A stretch of 64,000 nucleotides of DNA from Buchnera aphidicola (GCF_900128725.1 NZ_LT667500.1:186001-250000), one strand, 5' to 3'; numbered from the stretch's first letter, positions 20,345 through 30,658 are shown. The notes: generated by a model not told the origin, from the letters alone. A program made the numbers and translations.

Positions 20345-22294
20345 ATGTTTCAGGATAATCCTTTGCTTATACAACTCAAGAATAAGTTAAGTAAAAAAAA
20401 GATTAAAGTAGAAGGGGTGGTAAAGAGCACCACTAAAGGCTTTGGTTTTTTAGAAGTTAATGCTAAAACCACATATTTTATTCCCTCTAAAAATATGCAA
20501 AAAGTTATTCATGGTGATAGAATAATTGCATCTATTGAAAAAAAAAATAATAGAGAAATTGTTTATCCTGAAAAATTAATAGAACCATTTTTAAAAAGAT
20601 TTATTGGATCTATATTTAAAAAAAATAACTGTATATATATACAGCCAAATTATCCATATGTAAAGAATATTATATTTCATCGATATAAAACTTTGATATC
20701 CAGATCTTGGAAAGATGGAGATTGGGTAATAGCTGAATTAAAAAAACATAGCTTAAGAGATAACAATTATTTTAGTGTTAATATTATTGAATTTATTTCT
20801 GAAAAAAACAATCCTTTATCACCATGGCACGTGATTTTGTCTAAACATAATCTAGAAAAAAAATCTCCAAAATGTAATTGTTTAAATTATCTTCCAAGCC
20901 AAGTTTTGAATAGTAATCGCATAGATTTAACTAATCTGGATTTTATTACGATTGATAATTATCACACTCAAGATATTGATGACGCTTTATTCGTAGAAGA
21001 AGTTGATTCAAAAAAACTAATTCTTACCGTGGCTATCGCAGATCCTACTGAATACGTATCGGTTGATACTGAGATAGATAATGTTGCTAAAAAACGTGTG
21101 TTTACGAATTATTTACCCGGATTAAGTATATCCATGCTACCAAGGATATTATCGGAAGATATCTGCTCTCTACAGCCCGATGTAACAAGGCCGGTTTTAG
21201 CGTGCAAAATAATAATTTCCCCTAATGGTCGAATTATTAAAAAAAAAACGAAATTCTTTTTAGCATGGATTAGGTCTCAGAGCAAATTATCTTATGAACA
21301 AGTATCTGATTGGTTAGAGCAATCGGGACACTGGAAACCAAAAAATAAAAATATTGAAAAACAAATATTGTTGTTAAAAAAAATATACAAAATTAGAAAT
21401 TTATGGAGAAAGAAAAATGCATTAATATTTGCTGATCAGCCAGAATATAGGTTTCATATATCTAAAAATTGGAAAATTTTAAATATTTCTGCAGAAAAAA
21501 GAAGAATAGCGCATAAAATGATTGAAGAATCTATGATTTCTGCTAATATTTGCGCAGCTAATTTTTTAAATCAATCACTAGGTTTTGGTTTATATAATAC
21601 TCATTCTGGTTTTGATCTTCTTAATGCTAAAAATGCAGTTGTATTTTTAAAAAAATATGATATTGTTTTTACCCCAGAAGAAATTATGACTTTGTCAGGA
21701 TTTTGTAAGCTTAAGAGATTATTAGCGAAATTATCTAACAAATACGTAGATTATAGGATTCGTCGATTTCAATCTTTTGGCGAAATTAGCTTTAAGTCAA
21801 AACCCCACTTTTCATTAGGACTATCCTCCTATGCGACTTGGACCTCTCCGATTAGAAAATATAGTGATATGATTAATCATAGATTAATAAAATCTGTAAT
21901 TACTGGAAATCATTGTATCGCCCCCCCTGATAATGTATTAATATCACATATTATGGACCGTAAGCGAAAAAATAGAATTGCAGTGAGAGAGATAGAAGAA
22001 TGGTTGTATGCAGAGTTTTTTTATAATCAAGATTATAATAATAAATATTATCAGGCAGATATTACAGATATTTCTCGGGGAGGAATTAGAGCGCGTTTAT
22101 TAAAAAATGGAGCATTTATTTTTATCCCCGCGTCTTTTATTCATAAAATTCGCGATGAATTAGTATGCAGCCCAGAGTATGGGGTAGTATATCTAAAAAA
22201 TAAAGTTTATTGTCGAGTATCCGATACTATCACTGTATATTTACTAGAAATTAAACACGAAACAAAAACAATTATTGCGTCTTTAATTAACTAA
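20345..22294 (+). CDS. rnb: Exoribonuclease II
   Basis: Processive 3'-5' RNA exonuclease of 649 aa (E. coli 644). Architecture: N-terminal cold-shock domains (VVKSTTKGFGFLEVN), a central RNB domain with the metal-binding acidic cluster DNYHTQDIDDALFVEE near residue 210, the YATWTSPIRKYSDMINHRL motif, and a C-terminal S1 domain (ITDISRGGIRARLLKNGAFIFIP). All Asp residues of the active site are kept. Start ATG 20345, no strong Shine-Dalgarno. The E. coli neighbour fabI is kept upstream. Confidence 0.96.
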   Translation: MFQDNPLLIQLKNKLSKKKIKVEGVVKSTTKGFGFLEVNAKTTYFIPSKNMQKVIHGDRIIASIEKKNNREIVYPEKLIEPFLKRFIGSIFKKNNCIYIQPNYPYVKNIIFHRYKTLISRSWKDGDWVIAELKKHSLRDNNYFSVNIIEFISEKNNPLSPWHVILSKHNLEKKSPKCNCLNYLPSQVLNSNRIDLTNLDFITIDNYHTQDIDDALFVEEVDSKKLILTVAIADPTEYVSVDTEIDNVAKKRVFTNYLPGLSISMLPRILSEDICSLQPDVTRPVLACKIIISPNGRIIKKKTKFFLAWIRSQSKLSYEQVSDWLEQSGHWKPKNKNIEKQILLLKKIYKIRNLWRKKNALIFADQPEYRFHISKNWKILNISAEKRRIAHKMIEESMISANICAANFLNQSLGFGLYNTHSGFDLLNAKNAVVFLKKYDIVFTPEEIMTLSGFCKLKRLLAKLSNKYVDYRIRRFQSFGEISFKSKPHFSLGLSSYATWTSPIRKYSDMINHRLIKSVITGNHCIAPPDNVLISHIMDRKRKNRIAVREIEEWLYAEFFYNQDYNNKYYQADITDISRGGIRARLLKNGAFIFIPASFIHKIRDELVCSPEYGVVYLKNKVYCRVSDTITVYLLEIKHETKTIIASLIN

Positions 22295-22325
22295 TATATA
22301 ATAGAATTAGTGAAATGTGAAATAT

Positions 22326-22370
22326 ATTGATAAATAGATTTTATTAAAATGTAATAAAATCAAAATCAAT
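22326..22370 (+). terminator. Stem-loop after rnb
   Basis: Two stacked stems: ATTGAT/ATCAAT (22326-22331 with 22365-22370) enclosing a perfect 9-bp stem GATTTTATT/AATAAAATC (22337-22345 with 22353-22361) with a 7-base loop. It starts 32 bases after the rnb stop and lies before the small ORF at 22430. There is no clean T-run after it, so it may protect a 3' end rather than terminate. Confidence 0.4.
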
Positions 22371-22429
22371 AGATATTTATACATTTTATAGTATATTATG
22401 CAGTAAACCTATCATTAGGAGATTATAAT

Positions 22430-22621
22430 ATGAATTTTTTGAATATTGATAATATTACAGATTTTAGTGTATTTATAAGCCTTTTTATTATCATAAACCT
22501 TATGGGAATACTTCTAATTTTTTTCTCCGCAAAAAATTTATATAAATCAAGTTTAGTTCAGAAACTTAAACAACTTACTTACGATACTTCAGAAATAATT
22601 TTATGTCCGCCATCTTTTTAA
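22430..22621 (+). CDS. Small single-pass membrane protein, unknown
   Basis: 63 codons starting at an ATG preceded by a good Shine-Dalgarno (TAGGAG, 8 bases upstream), rare in this genome. One strongly hydrophobic segment (about residues 14-33, FISLFIIINLMGILLIFFSA) is followed by a basic/amphipathic stretch and a tail ending CPPSF. I do not recognise the family. It sits alone between a stem-loop after rnb and a 520-base gap before lipB. It could be a real small inner-membrane protein, or the stub of a decayed longer membrane protein; the good ribosome-binding site favours expression. Confidence 0.45.
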   Translation: MNFLNIDNITDFSVFISLFIIINLMGILLIFFSAKNLYKSSLVQKLKQLTYDTSEIILCPPSF

Positions 22622-23145
22622 ATTATTTAATTGCTAAATTTTTCTAATATTTTTACGAAAAGTTGAAATCTGTTTAGCACTTGATTCACGCTAAACAACT
22701 ATTTTAGCCTTTAAATAAAAGATGGATTTTAGCAACAAAGAAAAATTAATAAAATTGTAACTGAATAAAGTTTTTTATTTTTTCATATTCTTATATCCAT
22801 TCCTGTAAAGAATAGATATAAGATGTGTTAGTAACGATGATGATTTAAGAAATATTAAGCAATAATGTAATTTATCGGCTATTCTAATTATTATATAAAC
22901 AAAATCATGATTTTTATATCAAGAGATGCAAAAAATATCATAATATCATTAGAATAAAAATTTTAATTATATGAATTACTTATGTTGTACGCACTGAAAA
23001 ATCATACAATTTCCGCTCCATTCAACACCAAAGACGATAAAAATAATTTTTATATTTACTGAAATTTACCCTTTTGTTAAATTATTAAATTTAATTTTTA
23101 TGCTTCTATTAACGAATATTTAAACAATAGTTTTATCAAAAAAAT
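22622..23145. other. Intergenic region with hairpins between the small ORF and lipB
   Basis: About 520 bases without a supported gene. It contains an 8-bp stem TGTTTAGC/GCTAAACA (22671-22678 with 22690-22697) and a much longer hairpin at 22789-22823. No homologous remnant recognised on either strand. The content suggests a decayed gene or an untranslated RNA, but neither can be shown. Confidence 0.45.
22789..22823 (-). repeat. 14-bp near-perfect hairpin
   Basis: Arms TCTTATATCCATTC and GAATAGATATAAGA with a 7-base loop CTGTAAA. There is one mismatch on the plus strand (C opposite A), which becomes a G-U wobble if transcribed from the minus strand, so the structure is complete only in a minus-strand RNA. 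No coding gene on that strand uses it and no T-run follows. Confidence 0.4.
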
Positions 23146-23768
23146 ATGAATATTATAGTTCGACATTTAGGGTTATTCCCTTGGTCCGTTACAGCAGCTC
23201 AAATGGAAAAATTTACTAAAAACAGAAATAAAAATACTATAGATGAATTATGGCTTGTAGAACATTATCCTATATTTACCTATGGAGTTTCCGAAAATAG
23301 TTATTCTATGCCTAACATTAAGAATATACCGGTTGTTCCTTCCAGTAGAGGGGGGAAAATAACGTATCACGGCCCGGGACAATTAATAATATATTTCTTG
23401 CTTGACTTAAGAAGAAAGAATATCAGATTCTATGAATTAGTAAAAAAAATAGAAATTGTAATTATTCACTTGCTTAAAGATTTAAAAATATCCTCACATT
23501 TAATTAATGGCTGGCCTGGAGTATATGTAAAAAAAAAAAAATTTGTTCCCTGGGTTTTCGGGTAGTAAAAGGTTATTCGTTACATGGTTTAGCATTAAAC
23601 GTTGACATGAATTTAATGCCGTTTAATTATATTTATCCTTGTGGAAATAAAAATATTTCCATGACACAAATAAAAAATTTTAAAAAAAATATTACTATGG
23701 AAGCTACTCAAAGCATTTTTATGAAAAACTTCTGTTTTTTTTTTAATTATTTAGCTATATATGTTTAA
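23146..23768 (+). pseudogene. lipB: Octanoyltransferase LipB, split by a one-base shift in a poly-A tract
   Basis: LipB moves octanoate from ACP to lipoyl domains. ATG 23146 opens a frame matching LipB (ELWLVEHYPIFTYGVS, SSRGGKITYHGPGQLIIY, INGWPGVYV) that runs into A13 (23529-23541) and then stops at 23563-23565. Another frame directly after the tract reads ICSLGFRVVKGYSLHGLALN and continues past YPCGNKN to the stop at 23766-23768. The catalytic Lys (in the KKKxICSLG region) sits in the tract and the catalytic Cys (PCG) is downstream, so the uninterrupted frame is inactive. One extra A in the mRNA would restore a protein of about 207 aa. lipA lies 95 bp downstream and is intact, which favours rescue. 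Confidence 0.88.
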
Positions 23769-23863
23769 TGATTAATCAACGCGTACATATATATACATGT
23801 ATGAAAAATACATTATGTATATTATTTTCTTATTTTAAGTTAATCAACAAATATTAAAGACGG

Positions 23864-24781
23864 ATGAATATGTTTCGAAAAAAAAATATATATACTATAC
23901 CTACGATTTTATCTTCGAATCAAAAGAAAACTATTTTAAAAAAACCCAAATGGTTAAAAGTTAAAGTACCATCTAATTTAAACACGATAAATAATATTAA
24001 AAACATACTTAAACAAAACTCATTACATTCAGTGTGTGAAGAAGCTCATTGCCCTAATTTACCTGAATGTTTTCATCAGGGAACGGCAACTTTTATGATT
24101 TTAGGCTCTATATGTACTCGTAAATGTCCTTTCTGCGCTGTAAAAAAGGGAAGAGCTTTAAAGGTCGATGTAAATGAGCCAAAAAAAATATTTCAAGTCG
24201 TAAAAGAATTAAATTTAAAATACGTTGTTCTAACATCAGTTTCTCGAGATGACTTAAAAGATAGCGGGGCTAAACATTTTTATCGATGTATTTCTGAAAT
24301 TAGAAAAAAAAAAAATATCAAAGTAGAAATCCTTGTTCCTGATTTTAGAGGAAAAGAAAAAATAGCCTTAAATATCATTAATAAATGCCCTCCTGACGTT
24401 TTTAATCATAATCTTGAAAATGTTCCGAGGTTATATAATAAAGTTCGACCAGGTGCTAATTATTCTAATTCATTAAACTTATTATATGAATTTAAAAAAA
24501 TAAATCCGAGTATACCTACAAAATCTGGATTAATGCTAGGACTAGGAGAACGCGTCTGTGAAGTCATTTCTGTACTAAAAGACTTAAAATCAGTAGGAGT
24601 ATCCATTATTACTATTGGGCAATATATGCAGCCTAGTGCATCCCATTTGCCTGTTAAACAATATTTTACTTATCAAGAATTTAACGATTTTCAAAATATT
24701 GCGCTATCTTTAGGGTTTTCTCGTGTATTCTGCGGCCCCTTAGTTCGATCATCATATCACGCTGACCAACAGTATTTATGA
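23864..24781 (+). CDS. lipA: Lipoyl synthase (radical SAM)
   Basis: Inserts two sulfurs into octanoyl-lipoyl domains. It is 305 aa (E. coli 321). Both iron-sulfur clusters are encoded: the auxiliary cluster cysteines C58, C63, C69 in CEEAHCPNLPEC and the radical-SAM triad C84, C88, C91 in CTRKCPFC. The terminal conserved RSSYHADQQ supplies the Ser ligand. It works after LipB on SucB, whose lipoyl domain is encoded about 27 kb downstream. In-frame ATGs at 23864 and 23870 leave the start uncertain by two codons. Confidence 0.96.
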   Translation: MNMFRKKNIYTIPTILSSNQKKTILKKPKWLKVKVPSNLNTINNIKNILKQNSLHSVCEEAHCPNLPECFHQGTATFMILGSICTRKCPFCAVKKGRALKVDVNEPKKIFQVVKELNLKYVVLTSVSRDDLKDSGAKHFYRCISEIRKKKNIKVEILVPDFRGKEKIALNIINKCPPDVFNHNLENVPRLYNKVRPGANYSNSLNLLYEFKKINPSIPTKSGLMLGLGERVCEVISVLKDLKSVGVSIITIGQYMQPSASHLPVKQYFTYQEFNDFQNIALSLGFSRVFCGPLVRSSYHADQQYL

Positions 24782-24864
24782 TATCAAATACCGAAGAAAA
24801 ATATTTAACTTATAACTATATAATACAATCTTAATAACGATTAAGATGAAGTTAGTTAAAAAAG

Positions 24865-24908
24865 AACACCAAAAAAAAAGTATTATTTTTAAAATTTTTA
24901 TTGGTGTT
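24865..24908. terminator. Bidirectional terminator between lipA and sppA
   Basis: Stem AACACCAA (24865-24872) with TTGGTGTT (24901-24908) around an A-rich then T-rich loop that can extend the pairing. T-runs follow on the plus strand (TTTATATTTTTT) and A-runs precede it, giving a T-run on the minus strand. It lies in the 154-base gap between two convergent genes, where a shared terminator is expected. Confidence 0.6.
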
Positions 24909-24935
24909 TTTATATTTTTTAATTATTAGTGAAAA

Positions 24936-26807
24936 TTATTTCAAAGTGTAATTATTAGGGAAAAAAGACATTAATTGATTTGTGTGCATCACTTTCCAAG
25001 CTTGAGTCAAGTAGTTGTATACTAAAAAAACTTTGTTCATGAATGGAACAGAAAAAAATATTTTTAGAATATTTTGAAACGCAGCTTGTATACATATATT
25101 AGTAATTTTTTTAACTGTGCTTAGAGCAGTAGCTGGAACATGAGCCCATACCACATGGTAGTTCTTAAGATGAGCTAATTGAGCTGCTTTATCTACAGCA
25201 GTATCTAGATCTCCAATTTCATCAACTAATCCTATCTTTTTGGCGCTAACTCCTGTCCATACCCGCCCCCTAGCTATTTTATGTACTTGATTCGGGGATT
25301 TATGTCTAGATTTGGATACGAGATTAATAAATTTTTTATATCCACAACCAATCTCGAAGTTAATTTTTTTTTCCTGGTTTTTGGAAAGATTATTTAATGA
25401 ACTATTATTATGAGCATTATGAGTGGATACGACTACATTTGTTATTCCTAGAGTAGATAGTAATCGCTCAAAAGTAAATATTGTAGCAAAAATTCCAATA
25501 GAACCGGTTATTGTTGTGGGATGCGCTATTATGTAATCTCCAGCAGTTGCTACCCAGTAACCCCCCGAAGCACAAACATCTCCCATAGAAATTACTAAAG
25601 GTTTCTTATGTTCATGTAAATGACATAGTTTTTTTCTAATCATTTCAGAGCTACCTACGTTTCCTCCGGGACTATTAATTCGTAATACTACTGCTTTAAC
25701 ATTATCATCATGCTCTGCTATATTTATTTCTTTTAATACGCGTGAAATATCCATAGCATTGTTATCCTTTGGATTAAGTTCTCCAAGTGCTCCATTAGCT
25801 GCGATAATAGCAATTTTATTTGTATTATTTTGTTGTTTTTCATAATTAAAAGCATAATCATTAATATTGGTATAGCTGTAATCATCTTTTTTTACATTTT
25901 TTGTAAAAATAGTAGGAATAATTTTTTGCAAAGCTTTTTTATGAATGATAGAGTCAACTAAATGACGATGTAAAGCATATTTAGCTTTATCATTGGTTTT
26001 TTTTGTTAAAAATTTCAGTTCATCATCAACATCTAGGTCCATGTCTTGAATTGGAATCAGTCTATTTTTAGCAATAATTTGCAAAAATTTTTTCCATTTA
26101 TAGTTACAACATAATTGATCTATTTTTTTGCTTTCTGGTGATGGAGAATTTCTTAAAAAGGGCTCAACAGCAGATTTGTATTTTCCTACCCTAAACACAT
26201 GCGCATGCACGTTTAACATATTTAAAAAATCCTTAAAATACATTATATTATTACTTATTCCGTGTAAATCAATAGATCCGTGTTTAAATAAAAAAATTTT
26301 ATCTGCAAAAGTCGATAAATAGTATGAGGATTGAGAATAATGATGACCTATAGCAATAACAGGCTTTTTAGATGTTTTAAATTCATTTATTTTTTTTCCA
26401 AGATATTCTAAAGTAACCTGATGACTAGTAGAGTTCTCGTCAGCTACTAGTAGCATACCTACTATCTTAGAATCAGTTTCAGATTGTTTAATTTTTTTTG
26501 CAATTTCAAAGACAGAAAGGTTTAGAGGGTTTTTCTTATTTGTGTTTAAAATACGATCGTAATTGCTACACTTAGATGGGTTATTACTTGGAGCTTGTTC
26601 AGTTAAAGAACTTAAGGGAATAACCAAGATTCCATTAGAGAAATTACTTAAGGGGGGTGTATAATCTTGGTTAAGATGCCATGCTAGCCAAACGCCCGTT
26701 CCTAGGAGTAGTAATAAAGCGCTATTAAAAATAATATTTTTAATAAATATCACTAATCTAAAGATTATTTTTATAATTTTTATTATAAAGCGGAATAATA
26801 GATTCAT
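24936..26807 (-). CDS. sppA: Signal peptide peptidase A (protease IV)
   Basis: Inner-membrane serine protease that degrades cleaved signal peptides. It is 623 aa (E. coli 618). One N-terminal membrane segment (about residues 24-46, [19 protein letters not shown]) precedes two tandem peptidase_S49 domains. The catalytic dyad is present: Lys in [11 protein letters not shown] of the N-terminal repeat and Ser in [12 protein letters not shown] of the C-terminal repeat. Single-gene unit, convergent with lipA. It complements lepB in this window. Confidence 0.95.
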   Translation of the reverse strand: MNLLFRFIIKIIKIIFRLVIFIKNIIFNSALLLLLGTGVWLAWHLNQDYTPPLSNFSNGILVIPLSSLTEQAPSNNPSKCSNYDRILNTNKKNPLNLSVFEIAKKIKQSETDSKIVGMLLVADENSTSHQVTLEYLGKKINEFKTSKKPVIAIGHHYSQSSYYLSTFADKIFLFKHGSIDLHGISNNIMYFKDFLNMLNVHAHVFRVGKYKSAVEPFLRNSPSPESKKIDQLCCNYKWKKFLQIIAKNRLIPIQDMDLDVDDELKFLTKKTNDKAKYALHRHLVDSIIHKKALQKIIPTIFTKNVKKDDYSYTNINDYAFNYEKQQNNTNKIAIIAANGALGELNPKDNNAMDISRVLKEINIAEHDDNVKAVVLRINSPGGNVGSSEMIRKKLCHLHEHKKPLVISMGDVCASGGYWVATAGDYIIAHPTTITGSIGIFATIFTFERLLSTLGITNVVVSTHNAHNNSSLNNLSKNQEKKINFEIGCGYKKFINLVSKSRHKSPNQVHKIARGRVWTGVSAKKIGLVDEIGDLDTAVDKAAQLAHLKNYHVVWAHVPATALSTVKKITNICIQAAFQNILKIFFSVPFMNKVFLVYNYLTQAWKVMHTNQLMSFFPNNYTLK

Positions 26808-27118
26808 ATTAATATTTAGTCCTTGTGAAACAAATAATGATTCTTAAAATACTCAAAATGATATACATTTATTGAGTTTATAAAGTGTTTTGTTGATATC
26901 GCGTAACATAAAAAAATAATTTATTTATATATATTGACTGAAAACTAATTATTTAATTATTTTAATAAGATTTTGAAAAAAAATATTAAAAATAATCATT
27001 TTATTCTATTTTTTTTAAAAAACAATTTAAAGTTGTAATTTAAAAAATATAGTATATTTACTGTCAATCAATGATTGATGCGTTATTAGCGCTATTGTAA
27101 ACACAGAATAAATTATAT
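26808..27118. other. Intergenic region upstream of sppA
   Basis: 311 bases of A/T-rich DNA between the sppA start and the yciA stop, both minus strand. A short palindrome TCAATCAATGATTGA near 27063 is the only structure noted. No gene remnant recognised. Confidence 0.45.
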
Positions 27119-27520
27119 TTATTGAAATTTTCTTGGTTTTCCGAATTTGTCTATAGCAACATAAACAAAAGTTGCGGTATTTGTACAATACGATAAACCG
27201 AAAGAATAATTATCAATTTTTTTAATCCATATCTCTATTTGAGTAGTAATAGAAGTATTTCCGATTTTCATGCAGCGTACATAACAGCTAACTAAATCGC
27301 CTGCTGATATTGGTTTTAAAAAATTTATTGCTTCTACATATACCGTAGAAACTTTACCCTTAGAAATTTCTTTGGCTAAAATACCCCCTCCTAAATCCAT
27401 TTGGTACATAATCCATCCACCAAAAATGTTTCCATTAACATTTTTATACTTAGGCATAGCAAGAGTTTTTAACATTAAGTTTTTATCACACATAATACTA
27501 CTATTTTTATAATTTAACAT
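27119..27520 (-). CDS. yciA: Acyl-CoA thioesterase YciA
   Basis: Hotdog-fold acyl-CoA thioesterase, 133 aa (E. coli 132). Seen: NVNGNIFGGWIMYQMDLGGG with the catalytic Asp, FLKPISAGDLVSCYVRC, and the conserved ending YVAIDKFGKPR. In E. coli yciA-yciB-yciC lie next to tonB and the trp operon. Here yciB is missing: the gap to yciC (246 bases) is too short for it. The start ATG 27520 gives a slightly longer N-terminus than E. coli; the in-frame ATG at CDKNLM is an alternative. Confidence 0.93.
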   Translation of the reverse strand: MLNYKNSSIMCDKNLMLKTLAMPKYKNVNGNIFGGWIMYQMDLGGGILAKEISKGKVSTVYVEAINFLKPISAGDLVSCYVRCMKIGNTSITTQIEIWIKKIDNYSFGLSYCTNTATFVYVAIDKFGKPRKFQ

Positions 27521-27766
27521 TTGTATCCGTTGATAAGATTACCAAAATTTTTTATTGAAAATTTTTTTTAATTGTATTTTAAATTTTATTAATTTTTTGT
27601 ATAGAACATATATTTTATGAATAATTAATACTTTATGTATGAATATAATGATTCATAAATTTATAATTATATTCTTTGAATGCTTGTATTAATGATATTT
27701 ATGTATTTATATTAATCTTTTATTGCAAGGTGTACAAAATTTATTTTTAATTTTTTCTTCATAAGC

Positions 27767-28516
27767 CTAAACAACACTTTTTTTTTGCAAAAGATATAAT
27801 CGAAATAAACAGATAATAATGTAAGATAATCCAAGATTTAAAATAACATTTAGAACAAAAATATTTGTATAAACAGAAAACATAAAACAAAATTTAAATA
27901 ATATTGTAACAAAAAACTTAAAAATGAATCGCAATATAATTGCGGGGAACACAATATATATATTGTCCCATGCAATTCTTGCACTGCTTCTTAGGGCGCC
28001 AAGAATACCATTATTATCCAGCAACAATATCATTGGAAAAGTAGCTAGCAGCATAGAGAATAATATTTTCAGAATAAAAAAATAACTAATATTTAATTCT
28101 ATTAATAAATACTCTAGACCAATAATAGGTATTAATAAAAAAAAGAATTGACATGTTTTTTTTAAAACATAATAGTATTTTTGATACACAGTAAGATAAA
28201 TAGATTTAAGAAAATATATAATAGAAGTATATAAAAAAGCAGCGCTTACGAGTAAACAAGTAACTTTCACGCGCTTCATATAAAAAATAATTTTTTTTTG
28301 ATTTGCGTTAAGACGATACTGAATAACATGCGACCCTATTTTTTTAAAAGCATGCGCTTGATACAAAATAGATAAATCGGTTTTGTTTATATTTAACATA
28401 TATTGTAAAAGTATATTAATGATTGCACTCAAAACAGATAACACAAATATATTTATTATGTTCTTCTTAAAAAATTGATATACGTCATACATCACAATAT
28501 AAATGCTACATAACAT
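27767..28516 (-). CDS. yciC: Inner-membrane protein YciC
   Basis: UPF0259-family membrane protein of unknown function. From the preferred start at 28516 it is 249 aa (E. coli 247), with five to six hydrophobic segments and the family motif SMLLATFPMILLLDNNGILGALRSSARIAWDNI. The start is decided by an exceptional Shine-Dalgarno: the plus-strand bases 28521-28530 read CCTCCCCCTC, i.e. GAGGGGGAGG four bases before this ATG. An ATG 11 codons upstream would place that element inside the coding frame. It follows trpA by 113 bp on the same strand. Sequence conservation is low except around the LRSS motif. Confidence 0.82.
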   Translation of the reverse strand: MLCSIYIVMYDVYQFFKKNIINIFVLSVLSAIINILLQYMLNINKTDLSILYQAHAFKKIGSHVIQYRLNANQKKIIFYMKRVKVTCLLVSAAFLYTSIIYFLKSIYLTVYQKYYYVLKKTCQFFFLLIPIIGLEYLLIELNISYFFILKILFSMLLATFPMILLLDNNGILGALRSSARIAWDNIYIVFPAIILRFIFKFFVTILFKFCFMFSVYTNIFVLNVILNLGLSYIIICLFRLYLLQKKSVV

Positions 28517-28520
28517 ATTC

Positions 28521-28530
28521 CCTCCCCCTC
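28521..28530 (-). promoter_or_regulatory. Very strong Shine-Dalgarno of yciC
   Basis: GAGGGGGAGG on the minus strand, ending four bases before the yciC ATG at 28516. It is complementary to the CCTCC of the 16S tail over two registers. In a genome where most genes have weak or no Shine-Dalgarno this is the strongest seen in the window and it fixes the yciC start. Confidence 0.65.
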
Positions 28531-28629
28531 GATAAAAAATAACATACATATTTATTTAAACAAATAAATTATTTTTATTTTTTAAACATAAGAATATTTA
28601 TATTTATTCGTAGTATTTTTTTTAATCTG

Positions 28630-29463
28630 TCATAGGTTATTTTTTGTTTCGTTTTTAAATTCAATTACTAGCTTTTTCATTCTACTAAACATTTTTGATG
28701 TATCTAATAAACTTTTTTCTATGATTTGAACAATACAAGAACCACATATAATTCCATGTATACCATTTTTTAATATATTTTTGATTTGATGAGCACGATG
28801 TATTCCGAATCCTTGTATTATAGGAGGTGACTGGTATTGTTTTAACTTTCTAATAACTTTTTTAAGCCAAGTGTTATGGGGGAATATTTTTTGCTTACCT
28901 GTAATTCCTGGTCGTGAAACCAGATAGATGTATGATGGATTTAGCTGTATTATTTTTTGAAGAAACTGGTTGTCGGCATTAGGCGGACAAATGAATATGG
29001 AAGAAATATTATTTTTTTGCGCCATCTCCTGAAAAATGCTTGATTCCTCTAAAGGCAGGTCTGCAATTAAAACAGAGTCTACACCTGAAGATCGACATAA
29101 AGAATAAAAATCTGATAGCTTTTTATTAAAAACTACATTAGAGTAAGTTAATAGACCGATAGGAATATGAGGATATTTTTTTCTGATTATATTTATCATA
29201 TTAAAACAATCTTTAACCGTAATATTATGCTTCAATGCGCGTGTATGTGCATTTTGTATGATGATGCCATCAGCTATAGGGTCTGAAAAAGGAATACCTA
29301 ATTCTAATGCATCCGCGCCGTTATTAATTAATATATCAATAATTTGTAAAGAAATTTTTATATTAGGATCCCCTAAAACGACAAAAGGTATAAAACAATA
29401 TTCTTTTTTCAGGTATAAGTTGTGAAATAATAATTTATATCTTGATTTCATTGTATGGCTCAT
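28630..29463 (-). CDS. trpA: Tryptophan synthase alpha chain
   Basis: Cleaves indole-3-glycerol phosphate to indole for the beta subunit. It is 277 aa (E. coli 268). Catalytic acids are kept: E54 and D65 in [14 protein letters not shown] (E. coli E49 and D60), and the phosphate-binding loops IICGSCIVQ and VSRPGITG are present. The start may be ATG 29463 or the ATG four codons later. The first overlaps the trpB stop by 29 bases, tighter coupling than in E. coli. Last trp gene of the cluster; tryptophan supply is a known nutritional role of Buchnera. Confidence 0.96.
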   Translation of the reverse strand: MSHTMKSRYKLLFHNLYLKKEYCFIPFVVLGDPNIKISLQIIDILINNGADALELGIPFSDPIADGIIIQNAHTRALKHNITVKDCFNMINIIRKKYPHIPIGLLTYSNVVFNKKLSDFYSLCRSSGVDSVLIADLPLEESSIFQEMAQKNNISSIFICPPNADNQFLQKIIQLNPSYIYLVSRPGITGKQKIFPHNTWLKKVIRKLKQYQSPPIIQGFGIHRAHQIKNILKNGIHGIICGSCIVQIIEKSLLDTSKMFSRMKKLVIEFKNETKNNL

Positions 29464-30643
29464 TTTTTTTGTTGATTTTTTTGTTAACAGTAGTCAAATC
29501 TTTATCGCCCCGTCCCGATAAATTAATTATAATAGTTTGTTTTTTATTAGGATTAGCCTGCATCAGCTTTAACCCATAGGCAATAGCGTGTGATGACTCT
29601 AAAGCCGGAATAATACCCTCTAGCTTAGAAGTGTATAAAAATGCATTTACTGCTTCTTCGTCTGTAATTGTGACATATTGTACTCTTTTTGTATGATTTA
29701 ACCAAGCATGCTCTGGGCCCACAGAAGGAAAATCTAGACCAGCTGAAATAGACCAAGATTGATTAATTTGTCCGTCATTATCTTGCATCAGATATGACTT
29801 CATTCCAAAAAAAATTCCTAATTTTCCGGAATGAATAGGCGCTCCATGTTGATTAGTATGTAATCCCAGTCCTGCTGGCTCTACTCCAATTAATTTCACA
29901 GATTTTTGTTTAATAAATGGAGAAAAAATCCCAATAGCGTTAGAACCACCACCTACACATGCAATTACAAAATCAGGTAAAGCATGATTTTCTAATAAAA
30001 TTTGTTTTTTAGCTTCTTGTCCAATAATTTTCTGATACTCTTTTACAATAGTTGGATACGGATGCGGACCTGCTGCCGTACCGATCATATAATGAGATGT
30101 AGAATAATTATTTGACCAATCTCTTATCGCAGCATTACAAGCGTCTTTGAGGGTTTTTGAACCCGATGTTACGGGAATTATTTGTGCTCCCAGTAATTTC
30201 ATACGTAATACATTAGAGGACTGACGTAGCATATCTTTTTCGCCCATGTAAATACGACATTTTAATTGTAGTAACGCGCAGACAATTGCAGATGCTACGC
30301 CGTGTTGTCCTGCGCCCGTTTCTGCTATGATATGTTTTTTTTTCATTCGTTGAGCTAATAATGCCTGCCCTAAAACCTGATTAGTTTTATGGGCCCCGCC
30401 ATGTAACAAATCTTCTCTTTTTAAATAAATCTTGGTATTTGTTTGGCTAGTAATATTTGTACATAAAGTTAACGGTGTAGGCCTTCCTGCGAAGGAGTGC
30501 AATAAATTATTGAGCTTTTTTTTAAAACATTCATCATGTTTTGATTCTACAAAAGCTTTCTCTAGTTCATATAACGCCGGCATTAAAATTTGAGGAACAT
30601 ACATTCCGCCGAATTTTCCAAAATAAGGATTTAAGATAGTCAT
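29435..30643 (-). CDS. trpB: Tryptophan synthase beta chain
   Basis: PLP enzyme that condenses indole with serine. It is 402 aa (E. coli 397). The PLP lysine is K86 in [21 protein letters not shown] binds the phosphate, and the conserved AETGAGQHG with its catalytic Glu is intact. The 3' end overlaps trpA by 29 bases and the start is 15 bp after the trpC stop, so translation is probably coupled. Highly conserved for this genome, consistent with strong selection for tryptophan provisioning. Confidence 0.97.
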   Translation of the reverse strand: MTILNPYFGKFGGMYVPQILMPALYELEKAFVESKHDECFKKKLNNLLHSFAGRPTPLTLCTNITSQTNTKIYLKREDLLHGGAHKTNQVLGQALLAQRMKKKHIIAETGAGQHGVASAIVCALLQLKCRIYMGEKDMLRQSSNVLRMKLLGAQIIPVTSGSKTLKDACNAAIRDWSNNYSTSHYMIGTAAGPHPYPTIVKEYQKIIGQEAKKQILLENHALPDFVIACVGGGSNAIGIFSPFIKQKSVKLIGVEPAGLGLHTNQHGAPIHSGKLGIFFGMKSYLMQDNDGQINQSWSISAGLDFPSVGPEHAWLNHTKRVQYVTITDEEAVNAFLYTSKLEGIIPALESSHAIAYGLKLMQANPNKKQTIIINLSGRGDKDLTTVNKKINKKNEPYNEIKI

Positions 30644-30658
30644 ATTTTTCGTTTTATT

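Noticed and set aside
27521..27766. Possible yciB (ispZ) remnant between yciA and yciC
   Set aside because: The gap is only 246 bases and no frame gave YciB-like membrane motifs.
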